A DNA stretch of 64,000 nt from G965240465 sp965249525 (lineage in GTDB: Bacteria; SAR324; JACQKK01), in contig OZ252237.1 in the NCBI GenBank assembly GCA_965249525.1, positions 620,001-684,000 on the forward strand. The letters run 5' to 3'. The notes under the pieces are model-generated. The model saw only the letters and a program-made list of their open reading frames with translations. It had not been told where the DNA came from and did no database searches. Made by a program: the position numbers and the translations under genes. Positions 7,720-16,902 of the stretch are shown in pieces (positions within the stretch are counted from its first letter, which is position 1; each line of letters begins with the position of its first letter).

Positions 7720-10296
7720 TTAGGCTCTAGCCTCTTCTTCTTTTATTAGGGTTTCTGTAGGAACTTCTGCAGTTGTCTCTACAGAGGTTTTGGCCAGCAG
7801 TTCTTTTCTAGCAGCTTCACGACCTCCACGCTGCAGGGTGGCTTTTTCTTCTATTTGCAGGAAAGCTTCTATCACATCGCCAGCTTTCAAGTCATTATAG
7901 CCGCTAATGCGGAATCCACATTCTGAGCCTTGCTGCACGCTTTGGACATCTTCTTTATAACGACGCAAGGAAGCCATGCTTCCTTCTCCTTGCAGAACAT
8001 CATCACGATACAAACGTACTTGGGCATTGCGTTCCAACTTGCCTTCTTCCACCTGGCCTCCGGCAATCACACCTTCTTTGGATTTAGCAAACACTTGACG
8101 CACTTCACAGCGACCCACAATCTGTTCCCGAACCACTGGTTGTAACATGCCTTCCAATGCCAGGTGAATATTATCCACAAGTTCATAAATAACATTGTAA
8201 AATTTTACATCTACGCCCTCTGCGCGCGCAGTCTGGGCAGCACGGTTATCCGCACGCACATGAAAACCAATCACCACTGCATTAGAAACACTGGCCAGAG
8301 AAATATCGGTTTGTGTAATACCACCCACCCCACTGCGCACCACCTGCACCGATAGTTGATTATTGCCCTCTTTTGCAAGTGCCCCAAGAATGGCTTCCAG
8401 CGAACCTTGGGTATCAGCCTTCAGCACTAGGTTGAGGGTGCGGTATTCATCGGCAGCAACGGGATTTTCCATAAAGTTTTCCAAGCTAACCCGATTACGA
8501 GGCAGTAAGGCTGCGGCACGCTTGCGAAGGGCACGCAACTCTGCTAACTGGCGAACCTCGCGCTCTGAATCCAGGGCGTTAAATGGATCGCCTGCTTCTG
8601 GCATATGGTCATAGCCGGTTAATTCTACTGGCGTACTGGGAAAAGCTTGTTTGATTCTCTTGTGTTTGTCATTGTACATAGCACGCACCCTGCCACTGCA
8701 AGCACCTGCTACAAAGTAATTGCCTACTTCAAGTTTGCCCCTTTGCACCAGTACCGAACCTACCACGCCCTTGGCACGATCCATGTGAGATTCAATCACC
8801 ACGCCGCTGCACTTGCCTTGGGCAGTGGACTTTAAATTCAACAATTCTGCTTGTAGATGGATGTGTTCCAGCAGTTCTTTTATTCCCTTGCCTGTTTTGG
8901 CAGAGATAGGTACCAACATGGTTTCACCCCCCAGTTCTTCTATGACCAAGTTGTGCTGCAAGAGTTGCTGTTTCACTTTGTTTAAGTCGGAGTTGGGGCG
9001 GTCTACTTTGTTGGCTGCCACCACAATGGGCGCCTTGGCTGCTTGCGCATGCTGAATGGCTTCTATAGTTTGCGGCATCACACCATCATCAGCGGCAACC
9101 AACAGCACCACGATATCGGTTACATTTGCCCCACGCTGGCGCAGGGCAGTAAAAGCTTCATGGCCTGGGGTATCTAGAAACACCATGGTCCCAAACTCAC
9201 TGTCTACCCGATAGGCACCGATATGTTGGGTAATGCCACCTGCTTCTCCTGAAGCCACCTGGCTGGCGCGGATTTTGTCCAGTAAGGTGGTTTTGCCATG
9301 ATCCACATGTCCCATGATAGTGATAATCGGTGGACGGGGTTCTAGCTGTTTTGCGGGAATATCTTCGGTTTTTAAGATATCTTCCAGACTGGAAGCATCT
9401 ACTTCCACTTGCACGTTATACTCTAAAGCCACCAGTTCGGCAGTGCTTCCATCAATGACATCGTTCATGGTGGCAGTGATTTCCAATTCCATCAATTTTT
9501 TGATGATGTTCGCCCCCTTAACCCCGATAAGACTTGCCAATTCCGCTACGGTAATGGTGGGTCCGAGCTTGATAGCTTTTTGTCTGGGATTGAAGGTATG
9601 TTTTTCTTCAGAGGCGGCAAGTCCTTTACGTTTGTTGGTACGTTTACTGTGACGGGGGCGCACCCATCCCTCGTGCTGTAATGGTTCTAAGTCACGGGCA
9701 TTGCCGCGCAAATCGCGCCATTCTGTGCGACTATCGCGCTTGCGCTCACCCCGACGTTCTCGACGACGGCTGGGTGTTTCTTCTTCATCAGCAGTGAATT
9801 CTTCCACCCGCTTGCGCGAATGGGGAGAGGCAACAGCAGCAGAGGTTTTTTTTGTAAGTTCTTCTGAGGGGATATTGGCAGCCTGCGGTAAGGTTGCGCT
9901 GGTATCAGGTTCTGTTTTTTCTTGCATAGAAGCTTCAGCTTCTGCGGGTTCAGTTGCCTGAGAATCCAAGGTTTGCTGTGGTATGGAGGCTTTCTTTGGT
10001 TTGGCTTTTTCTTCTTCCAGCCGTCGTACTTCTCCAGAAGAGCGCACCGAGACCAGTCTCCGTCGGGATTTTAGCTGTGCCTGGCTGTCATCTGTATCTT
10101 CTTCTATTGCAATCGGCGGGGCTTGTGCGGCGGCTGCTGGTTTGGGTGATTTTTTCAAGTGTTCTTTAATAGTTTTGATGGCTTTATTATCCAGAACTTG
10201 GAAAGCACCGCTTACTTCCATGCCCCATTGGCGCATCAAGGTGATGAGTTCCTTGCTGGGCAGGTTGATTTCTCTTGCCAGTTCAAACAGTTTCAT
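7720..10296 (-). CDS. infB: Translation initiation factor IF-2
   Basis: An 858-residue IF-2, the GTPase that delivers initiator tRNA to the ribosome. The N-terminal IF2-N helix bundle covers residues 1-50, followed by a long charged, low-complexity linker to about residue 240 and a second IF2-N-like block. The G domain starts near residue 325 with GHVDHGKTT (G1), then DTPGHEAF (G3), NKVDRP (G4) and SAKTGKGI (G5). Domains II to IV complete the protein, including the Cys-containing VVREQIVGRCEVRQVF region. The gene follows nusA after 215 bases in which I see no gene. The last residues are acidic and family-variable. Confidence 0.97.
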   Translation of the reverse strand: MKLFELAREINLPSKELITLMRQWGMEVSGAFQVLDNKAIKTIKEHLKKSPKPAAAAQAPPIAIEEDTDDSQAQLKSRRRLVSVRSSGEVRRLEEEKAKPKKASIPQQTLDSQATEPAEAEASMQEKTEPDTSATLPQAANIPSEELTKKTSAAVASPHSRKRVEEFTADEEETPSRRRERRGERKRDSRTEWRDLRGNARDLEPLQHEGWVRPRHSKRTNKRKGLAASEEKHTFNPRQKAIKLGPTITVAELASLIGVKGANIIKKLMELEITATMNDVIDGSTAELVALEYNVQVEVDASSLEDILKTEDIPAKQLEPRPPIITIMGHVDHGKTTLLDKIRASQVASGEAGGITQHIGAYRVDSEFGTMVFLDTPGHEAFTALRQRGANVTDIVVLLVAADDGVMPQTIEAIQHAQAAKAPIVVAANKVDRPNSDLNKVKQQLLQHNLVIEELGGETMLVPISAKTGKGIKELLEHIHLQAELLNLKSTAQGKCSGVVIESHMDRAKGVVGSVLVQRGKLEVGNYFVAGACSGRVRAMYNDKHKRIKQAFPSTPVELTGYDHMPEAGDPFNALDSEREVRQLAELRALRKRAAALLPRNRVSLENFMENPVAADEYRTLNLVLKADTQGSLEAILGALAKEGNNQLSVQVVRSGVGGITQTDISLASVSNAVVIGFHVRADNRAAQTARAEGVDVKFYNVIYELVDNIHLALEGMLQPVVREQIVGRCEVRQVFAKSKEGVIAGGQVEEGKLERNAQVRLYRDDVLQGEGSMASLRRYKEDVQSVQQGSECGFRISGYNDLKAGDVIEAFLQIEEKATLQRGGREAARKELLAKTSVETTAEVPTETLIKEEEARA

Positions 10297-10511
10297 AGTG
10301 CTAAAAAAAACAGGTGGAAAATTTCAATACGACGGATAGAGGGAGGAAATTTGAGTAAGTCTAAGAATAACAAAAAGATAACTCAATTGCTTTGATTTTT
10401 CTAGCCATGAAGCAAGAAATGACTGAAGGGACACTTATAGGGATATTGGCCAAGATTTTTGAAAGCAGCAATCTCAGAAGCAATCCCAACAGTAATCACT
10501 TTGTTGATGGT

Positions 10512-11807
10512 TTAGGCAGGATTTTTTTCTGCTGTGGCAGAATCAGCAGTGGTTTCTGCTGGAGGTTCAGCTGATTCGATGTTATCTACGGCTGCTTCTT
10601 GCTGGGGAGCAAGTTTTTGGTTTTGGGAGGGTTTTTCCTCTGCTGAGAGGGACTGGGGTTTATCTTCTATGATGCTATCTTCTGGGGAGGAATCCTTGTC
10701 TTCTACTTGTTTGTCTAGTTCGGCTTGGGATGCCAGCAAGCGTTCTCTAATCTGGGCTTCCAGGCTGAGAGTCTGGTCTACAGTGGAGGAAATATTGATT
10801 TTCTTGTTCAGCAGTTTGGAGGCGAGGCGAACATTTTGCCCTTGACGGCCGATAGCCAAGGATAGTTGATCTGGTTCCACTTGAACATCAATTTCTTCTT
10901 CTTCTTCATTAATTTTCACCCGTGTGAGTTCTGCAGGAGCAAGTGCATTGGCAAGGTAAGTAAGCTCGTCTTCACTGTATTGAACGATGTCTATTTTTTC
11001 TCCGCGCAGTTCATTCACAATGGATTGGACACGTGATCCTCTCATACCCACGCATGCACCCACAGGGTCTACATCAGAGTCGTTAGATCGTACAGACACT
11101 TTGGAGCGACGTCCAGGTTCGCGGGTGGCACCAACGATTTCCACTATGCCGTCGTAAACCTCTGGTACTTCCATTTCAAATAGCTTTACCAGTAGATCGG
11201 GATGTGCGCGTGAAACCACCAATTGGGCAGGCTCTTTGGGGTCGTTGCGTACTTCCAACAAAATCACACGAATATGATCGCCGCTGGAGTATCGTTCTGT
11301 GGGTATTTGTTCGCGGGGATAGAGAATGGCTTCGGTTTGATTAAAATTCACATAAGTGCGGCCACGTTCACTGCGGCTAATCACTCCGTTGAGCACTTCT
11401 CCTACGCGATCTTTGAATTTCTCATAAATGAATTCTCGTTCTGCTTCACGCACTTTTTGAAACACCATCTGGCGTGCAGTTTGAGCAATGACCTTTCGCA
11501 GTTCTTCGTTGTCAATTTCGTATTCCACCACATCGCCCAACTGGGCAGAGGTATCTAAGGATTTTGCTTCTTGCAAGGAAAGTTGATTATCTTGGTCTTC
11601 TACGTTTTCTACCACTGTCTTGTAATGGTAGACCTCTAGGTTGCCGCTGTCTTGATGGATGCGTGCTTCTACATCCTGATACTGACGAAATTTGCGCTTG
11701 GCTGCCAAAGTGATGGCATCTTGCACCACGGTTATGAGACGTTCTCGGTCTATTCCCTTAGCATAAGAGATATCACTGATAGCTTTTAATAGTTCTTCTT
11801 GTTGCAT
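10512..11807 (-). CDS. nusA: Transcription termination/antitermination factor NusA
   Basis: A 431-residue NusA, which binds RNA polymerase and controls pausing, termination and antitermination. The N-terminal domain spans about residues 1-125, the S1 domain contains GVISRSERGRTYVNF, and two KH domains include VGACVGMRGSRVQSI and LSLAIGRQGQNVRLA. After the KH part comes only a Glu/Ala/Ser-rich tail without the enterobacterial acidic repeats. I chose the ATG at 11807 because family members begin with this helix (QQEELLKAISDIS). The frame is open further upstream to 11879 and overlaps the end of rimP by 11 bases, so a coupled longer form cannot be excluded. Confidence 0.93.
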   Translation of the reverse strand: MQQEELLKAISDISYAKGIDRERLITVVQDAITLAAKRKFRQYQDVEARIHQDSGNLEVYHYKTVVENVEDQDNQLSLQEAKSLDTSAQLGDVVEYEIDNEELRKVIAQTARQMVFQKVREAEREFIYEKFKDRVGEVLNGVISRSERGRTYVNFNQTEAILYPREQIPTERYSSGDHIRVILLEVRNDPKEPAQLVVSRAHPDLLVKLFEMEVPEVYDGIVEIVGATREPGRRSKVSVRSNDSDVDPVGACVGMRGSRVQSIVNELRGEKIDIVQYSEDELTYLANALAPAELTRVKINEEEEEIDVQVEPDQLSLAIGRQGQNVRLASKLLNKKINISSTVDQTLSLEAQIRERLLASQAELDKQVEDKDSSPEDSIIEDKPQSLSAEEKPSQNQKLAPQQEAAVDNIESAEPPAETTADSATAEKNPA

Positions 11808-11868
11808 GTGTGCAGCTTGGTTGAGGGTATGAGGAAAGAGATTTTTTTGTAAGAGCAGAAAGTTTTCT

Positions 11869-12435
11869 CTAAGAGGCATCGGTTGAGGGATTGTCTGTTA
11901 CTGAAAAATTCAGCAGCGGTTCCAGGTTGGCATTACACACCTGAGCAAGAGGAATCTGTAGCGTTTGGTCGCCGGTGTTCAAGTGCAAGATATCTTGGTG
12001 GATAGATTCTATCACACCTGTTTGTGCAAGTTGCAAAGGAGCATTTACAGCGTTATGGTGAGCCCAATCGGCATCCAGAGTTATTTTGGCTCGTTTCCCC
12101 AAAGACTGCACAAAATGAAGGGGTTTACTCAGACAGCGAAACAATCCGGGGGAGGTTATTTCAAGCTGGTATCCACCCTGATATCCCAGATTCTCCACAT
12201 CTAACAAGGGGCTAATCAGTGCACTGGCGCGGCTGCAATCTCCCAGACCGATACCGTTGGGGCTGTCAATCATGATGCGCAATATCCGTTGCCGTTCATG
12301 TACAAATTGCACCTCTAGCAGGCGGTAGTCCAACGAATTCAGCGGTTCAGCCAACATATCTTCCACTGTTTTTGTTAATGAAATGGCCTTATCACTTGCG
12401 GGGCTGCTGGCTGGTTTTTGTACTGTGGCTTTCAT
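11869..12435 (-). CDS. rimP: Ribosome maturation factor RimP
   Basis: A RimP (YhbC) protein of about 188 residues, needed for 30S subunit maturation. Family blocks are LLEVQFVHERQRILRIMID, the loop with GLGDCSRASALISPLLD, and YQLEITSPGLFRCL, where the family usually has VSSPGLDRPL. The C-terminal SH3-like domain is present but diverged. The start at 12435 puts a short polar tail before the conserved part; the frame stays open upstream to 12528 with a TTG start, which would add 31 residues without family support. rimP heads the nusA-infB series, as in most bacteria. Confidence 0.85.
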   Translation of the reverse strand: MKATVQKPASSPASDKAISLTKTVEDMLAEPLNSLDYRLLEVQFVHERQRILRIMIDSPNGIGLGDCSRASALISPLLDVENLGYQGGYQLEITSPGLFRCLSKPLHFVQSLGKRAKITLDADWAHHNAVNAPLQLAQTGVIESIHQDILHLNTGDQTLQIPLAQVCNANLEPLLNFSVTDNPSTDAS

Positions 12436-12528
12436 ATTCTGGTGATGTTTTCTAAAAGAATTTTCAAAGCTGAGCACCCGAATCGTTTGCATATTTGCCA
12501 ATGCATAAGAAAATTGGCAAGCCAGCAA

Positions 12529-13305
12529 TTAAACATTGCTGGAAATGGCTGCTAGCAACAATAGCAATCCTGTCAAGTTAAATCCAGCATGAAAGAAAAC
12601 AGGGGGCCAAAGTGACTGATGACGCTGGCGTAGATAACAAAGTATCAAACTGGCAATGAAAATAACCCCCAAAGCAGGCAAATATAAGCCAAAAGACAAG
12701 ATATGTATGGCAGTGAATACCACACTTACCACCAGCATGGTAGACAGAAAGGAGAATTTTCTCTGCAGAGCGCCTTGCAACAACCCCCTGAAGAGAATTT
12801 CTTCCATCAATGGTGCTATCAGTGCAACCATCAAGACGGCAGCTGTAATTCCTGATACTCCCGTACCCACCAATTGTTTGATTGGAGACATGGGAGGTGG
12901 CGATATAGGCAATGCTGCAACCATGATAGAAAGCAACAGATAAAATGCCCCGCCTTGTAGCAATAGCTGCCAGTATTTGGTCTTGTGGAAATTAACAAAC
13001 CCTACTTGTGTTTTAAATTCTAGCTTTCCTGATTGGGTAAGTATTCTCCATATAACAGCCAAGACGAATAAATGGGTGGCAGCCAGTGGTAGCAGCAAGT
13101 TTAGCAAACGTATGTTGCCGTTGCTGGGCCAGATGGCTTCAGTTGTCCAGGTAAGGGATACCAATGTCAGCAGCCATAGAATTAAGGTGGCAAAAGCTGA
13201 CAGTATACTGGGAAAAGCCAGTGATTTTTCAAAGAAAGCGTGCCGAGAAGAAAAACTTTTATGAAAAGGATGCGGTGGATAATTCCATGGAGAAGGTTGT
13301 GACAT
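12529..13305 (-). CDS. CPBP-family intramembrane glutamic endopeptidase
   Basis: A 258-residue membrane protein of the CPBP (Abi/CAAX Rce1-like) protease family. About seven hydrophobic segments are visible. The three active-site motifs are complete: MEEILFRG with Glu168-Glu169 and Arg173, FTAIHILSFG with His201, and FFHAGFN with His239 and Asn243. The substrate is unknown; some family members process prenylated proteins or bacteriocins and others act in immunity or secretion. It lies directly upstream of rimP on the same strand, and is probably in the same transcript by position only. Confidence 0.85.
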   Translation of the reverse strand: MSQPSPWNYPPHPFHKSFSSRHAFFEKSLAFPSILSAFATLILWLLTLVSLTWTTEAIWPSNGNIRLLNLLLPLAATHLFVLAVIWRILTQSGKLEFKTQVGFVNFHKTKYWQLLLQGGAFYLLLSIMVAALPISPPPMSPIKQLVGTGVSGITAAVLMVALIAPLMEEILFRGLLQGALQRKFSFLSTMLVVSVVFTAIHILSFGLYLPALGVIFIASLILCYLRQRHQSLWPPVFFHAGFNLTGLLLLLAAISSNV

Positions 13306-13357
13306 AAAAGTAGGGGTTATCAGTGAAAATATCTGCGAATGGGTTTACATTGGTATT

Positions 13358-14107
13358 TTAAGAGGAAGCATGTTTATCATAAATATCCATATAATCTTGG
13401 CAAATTTGCTGAGAAGGGAGATTGAGGGTTTCACAAATGAGCGAGATAAAACCGCGCACGTAGATTCTAGAAGGCAGGGTGCGAAAATCTTCTTTTTCTA
13501 AACAATCGAGGTAAGTATAGCGGATTTTGGTTTCTTCAGCAAGGGAGGCCAAGCTATAGCCGCAAGCTTCACGAGCGCAACGCAAGGTTGCACCGTCGAA
13601 TTTTTTCCCTGGCGCAACCAGTTTTTTCAGGTTGACTATTTTTTTGATGTTTTGTGATTTATCAGCATGATTTTGGGCTGCTATTCTAGCGGCGTGATCT
13701 TGCAGAGAAATGTTGCCTGTTGGATGTGAGGCAGGAGAGACCCTTTTAGGAGAAAGCTCTCCTGGGAGATGTCCGTTATGTTTGGCGGTGTTGGAAAGAT
13801 GATATTTGCTTTGTCTAGGATGGGCAGGGGAAGCAGCTTTCTGTGAGTTGGTGGGTTTATTGTTGTTGAATAGTTTAAAGTCATACACTTGACGCAGTTT
13901 GGGATCGCTCAAGGTGTGAAAAGCCTCTGAGATTAACTCAAAAATTTGACGGGTTTCTTCGGGGGCAAAAAGGGAATATGTGGCCAGGGAATTGTCTTGA
14001 AAAGTTTCTTTGGAAACTTTGTACGCCTTTTGAATTTCATGCATATTGGCGTTGGAGGGAACCCCCAGGAGTTCGTAGTAATTTTTTCCTTTTAGTACCT
14101 TTATCAT
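13358..14107 (-). CDS. Degenerate J-domain protein with RodZ-type HTH
   Basis: A 249-residue two-domain protein. Residues 9-77 form a J-domain (YYELLGVPSNANMHEIQKAY, later ISEAFHTLSDPKLRQVYD). The diagnostic HPD tripeptide, expected around residues 36-40, is absent and reads FQDNS, so DnaK stimulation in the usual way is unlikely. A polar, His/Ser-rich linker of about 90 residues leads to a helix-turn-helix of the HTH_25/RodZ type at about residues 172-235 (LRCAREACGYSLASLAEETKI, then YVRGF). There is no membrane helix after the HTH, unlike RodZ. It lies just downstream of the MinD-like ATPase gene, a pairing I associate with deltaproteobacteria. Function unknown. Confidence 0.75.
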   Translation of the reverse strand: MIKVLKGKNYYELLGVPSNANMHEIQKAYKVSKETFQDNSLATYSLFAPEETRQIFELISEAFHTLSDPKLRQVYDFKLFNNNKPTNSQKAASPAHPRQSKYHLSNTAKHNGHLPGELSPKRVSPASHPTGNISLQDHAARIAAQNHADKSQNIKKIVNLKKLVAPGKKFDGATLRCAREACGYSLASLAEETKIRYTYLDCLEKEDFRTLPSRIYVRGFISLICETLNLPSQQICQDYMDIYDKHASS

Positions 14108-14184
14108 GGGCTGTTCTTGTTTGCGTGGAATTTAAGAAACATATAGTACATATGAAAAACTTGAAAAAGTACCGACTAAAAAGT

Positions 14185-15150
14185 TTAGACGATGCCAGTA
14201 CTTTGGTTCGCTTGAATAGAATTTTTGTAAGATGGAGGGTAAATATCTTCAATAAGATTGTGTGCGATATTTCCAATGAGTTGTGCTGTTCGACTATGAC
14301 GATGTGTAGATATAAATGTTTTACAGCTGCGAACAGTTTTCCAGACTAGATCATCATTATTGAGATGACCAATAAAGCTGGAATGAATTCCGAAGAATTT
14401 TTCGCAGGCCATTTGCATGGAAGAACCAACACGCAGGTCTGCTTCTGAACGAACTTGGTTAAGGACAATACGCGGATGGAACTTGCGTATCATGTTTTCC
14501 AGAATGTTACCGGTGTGAGGGTCGGTGCGTTTGATATACTGTACTAGGTCTATTGGGGAGCGAATGCCGAGGTCGTTTTTCATATCCATGGCGCGTTCAA
14601 TGATGGTACGTATGTGGGTATCTGTGCTGAGCATTTTAAGACGCCGATAAAGTGCGCTTTTAATGAAGCGATAAGCGTTTTCAATGGAGGTTGGTTCTGG
14701 TAACACCACCAGTATGCCCTTATCAGCTACCAGGAAGAAATCTAGGGTGTTGTTATTGGTACCGGCACCCAGATCTAAAATGATGCAGTCCACATCAATG
14801 GCCTGCAAGGAACGCAATAAGCGAATTTTTTGGGTATATTTTGGGTTGGCGACACCGAGAAAATCCTGAGCCCCACTGATAAGCATTAATCCTGGTTGAT
14901 GGGTTGGCAGCATCACATCTTGCAGGTTAAGTTTGGAGTGGTAGAGAAAATCGGACAGGGTTCTTTGGGGAGTGGAAATGCCAAGGCAGGTATGTAGGTT
15001 GGCTCCCCCTAGATCTGCATCTATCAGTACCACTCGGCGACCATTCTGGGCGAAATACACTCCCAAGTTACTAGCTAGCAGGCTTTTGCCTACACCGCCT
15101 TTGCCGCCTCCAACGGCAATAATTTCCTTGGATTGAAGTAGCTTCCCCAA
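14185..15150 (-). CDS. MinD/ParA-family ATPase
   Basis: A 321-residue ATPase of the MinD/FlhG/ParA superfamily. The deviant Walker A motif GGGKGGVGKS is at residues 14-23, switch I is DADLGGANLH, and the Walker B/switch II region is CIILDLGAGTNNNTLDF. The aspartate-to-alanine-type change DLGAG in place of DTPAG is typical of the FlhG-like branch. The start codon is TTG, supported by an AGGAG seven bases upstream. No flagellar or chromosome-partition gene is near, so its cargo is unknown; pairing with the J-domain/HTH protein suggests they act together in positioning something or in gene control. Confidence 0.82.
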   Translation of the reverse strand: MGKLLQSKEIIAVGGGKGGVGKSLLASNLGVYFAQNGRRVVLIDADLGGANLHTCLGISTPQRTLSDFLYHSKLNLQDVMLPTHQPGLMLISGAQDFLGVANPKYTQKIRLLRSLQAIDVDCIILDLGAGTNNNTLDFFLVADKGILVVLPEPTSIENAYRFIKSALYRRLKMLSTDTHIRTIIERAMDMKNDLGIRSPIDLVQYIKRTDPHTGNILENMIRKFHPRIVLNQVRSEADLRVGSSMQMACEKFFGIHSSFIGHLNNDDLVWKTVRSCKTFISTHRHSRTAQLIGNIAHNLIEDIYPPSYKNSIQANQSTGIV

Positions 15151-15421
15151 TGTTATTCTCCTGTTGTTCTTTATTGTTTTATTTGTATTATGCTATCATG
15201 CGTTTCAATAAAAATCTTCACCTAAATTTCTCACCTATTGAAAGCATCTTTTTGTACAAAAGGTCATCTGCATCCATTGAGAGCATCTATAACATTCGTC
15301 ATAAGATGGAATGTATCTTAGCCACCACTTTGTAAAGCAATATCCTAGCCATCTGTCATTGTGGGTATTTTAACATGCAAGAAAAGCTATAAAAACCATC
15401 AAATTCTAATCAGAGTTTTCG

Positions 15422-16486
15422 TTAGCTGGCATTACGCAGCCGAGCCCTCCACAAAATGCTGGCTAGCAGCACCAACCCATTCATGCCCCAAGCAGCGAAC
15501 AGAGGATTCAATGCGTTTGACTGTCCCAACAGCCATAATATTTCTTGTCCTAAGACAAATATTACACCGATTATCAGTACCAGCATCAGATCAAATGTGC
15601 CTCCAGCCTGCCTGGGGGATGGATTTATAACCGTAAGTGCAAGCCATCCCAAAAAGAAGGGGGCAGCCAACAAGGCAAACTCTTGATGTAGTTCCAACCA
15701 GTGGTGGTGGGTATTCAACTTTTTTTGGTATGTCTGCTGCATACTTTGCAGCAGTGCTCCAAAAGTGAGATGATGGATGCTGATATGCCTTTGGGATAGT
15801 ATGGTATTCAGTACTTCTGTTGGTGCTTCTGCTAGGTCAGCTGCTTCTCTGCGCCAGCCTTGGTTAGTGCTTTCAATCCTTTCAGCAGCTGATGCTTGCT
15901 CATTGGCAAGCCAGATACCGTTTTCTTGATGCAATTCAGCAAAGTGATCTAGTGCAAATGGGCCACCAGGTGTGACAATGCCGCGCAGCACCAACACATC
16001 TTGCAATAAAGCTTCTACCGGCAGCACACGACGGACATATACAGCATCTGTGCCCCCCAATTCCCATACATGCCTTTGTAGGTCCCTTACTTGGTGAGGT
16101 TTAATAGATAATGCCCAACCTCCGAAATGATTCTGATTGATATGTCCCAGTACTCCTGCGAAGAGCAGTATAGGCCACATAGCCATATACAGTCGAAATA
16201 AGCTCAATCCTGCACCCTGCATGGTGTGCCATTCATGCGTACGCAAAAAAGCATTGTGGGTAAAACGTACTGCCAACAGTACTGACAAGGGCAGCATGAT
16301 CTCCATGGAGCGCGGCAGCATGCTGATTACCTTGCGCAACAAAAATAATTGCGCTTCCAATCCTGCTAGCAGCAAATTAAGATCACTTAGGCTTTCTGAA
16401 AGCAGTACCAACCCAAACAAACTTCCTAAACAAAACAACCAAAAGCCCAATAGTCTTAGTGCAATATAACGCGGTATCAAACCCAT
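15422..16486 (-). CDS. LptF/LptG-family permease
   Basis: A 354-residue inner-membrane protein of the YjgP/YjgQ (LptF/LptG) family, subunits of the ABC exporter that lifts lipopolysaccharide from the inner membrane to the outer membrane. Three hydrophobic segments lie in the first 120 residues, a periplasmic beta-jellyroll domain spans about 125-260, and three segments follow at 285-350. The RYIALRLLGFW start and the MLPRSMEIMLPLSVLLAV segment fit the family. A GAGG sits seven bases before the ATG. Only one such gene is seen here; a partner and LptB are not in this window, and LptF against LptG cannot be decided. Confidence 0.78.
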   Translation of the reverse strand: MGLIPRYIALRLLGFWLFCLGSLFGLVLLSESLSDLNLLLAGLEAQLFLLRKVISMLPRSMEIMLPLSVLLAVRFTHNAFLRTHEWHTMQGAGLSLFRLYMAMWPILLFAGVLGHINQNHFGGWALSIKPHQVRDLQRHVWELGGTDAVYVRRVLPVEALLQDVLVLRGIVTPGGPFALDHFAELHQENGIWLANEQASAAERIESTNQGWRREAADLAEAPTEVLNTILSQRHISIHHLTFGALLQSMQQTYQKKLNTHHHWLELHQEFALLAAPFFLGWLALTVINPSPRQAGGTFDLMLVLIIGVIFVLGQEILWLLGQSNALNPLFAAWGMNGLVLLASILWRARLRNAS

Positions 16487-16902
16487 CGTTTTTCCTCAAG
16501 CCAGAGCATTCTTAACAAGCATGTATCTACATATCTGCTTGTGTCTTTCCCAGGTGCACATTGTCAACCTTAATGCTTTATAAACTGGCACTTGTGCTTG
16601 TCAAGTTGTTCTAATAGATGGATAATATCCAAAGAGAGGCTTTTTTGAGCAAGTAAGCGCATGCTAATGGCGAACGTATCCACACTTCAAGCTGTCGATA
16701 TTTATGATAGGCAATAAACACTACCTTAAGCATACATGAGGCATGTGCAGGATATCCACAGCGAACAGATTGTTGACAAAAGTGTGCAATTTTTCAGCTT
16801 TTCTACTTCTCATAAGGTATGTTTCTTGCGTGCAACAGCAAGGCAAGTGCGTAGAAATCCCAGTCTATTGAAGAGGAACAAGCAACATATAAGGACAACA
16901 CT
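16487..16902. promoter_or_regulatory. Divergent intergenic region before the receiver-valS operon
   Basis: These 416 bases separate two divergently transcribed genes and must hold promoters for both. A TTGACA hexamer occurs at 16773-16778 but has no convincing -10 partner at normal spacing. Just upstream is GATATCCACAG (16751-16761), which resembles a DnaA box but is not a full match. A Shine-Dalgarno AAGGA lies before the ATG at 16903. I see no ORF with coding character in the region. Confidence 0.4.

Noticed and set aside
16751..16761. DnaA-box-like GATATCCACAG
   Set aside because: It differs from the consensus and stands alone; no origin features nearby.
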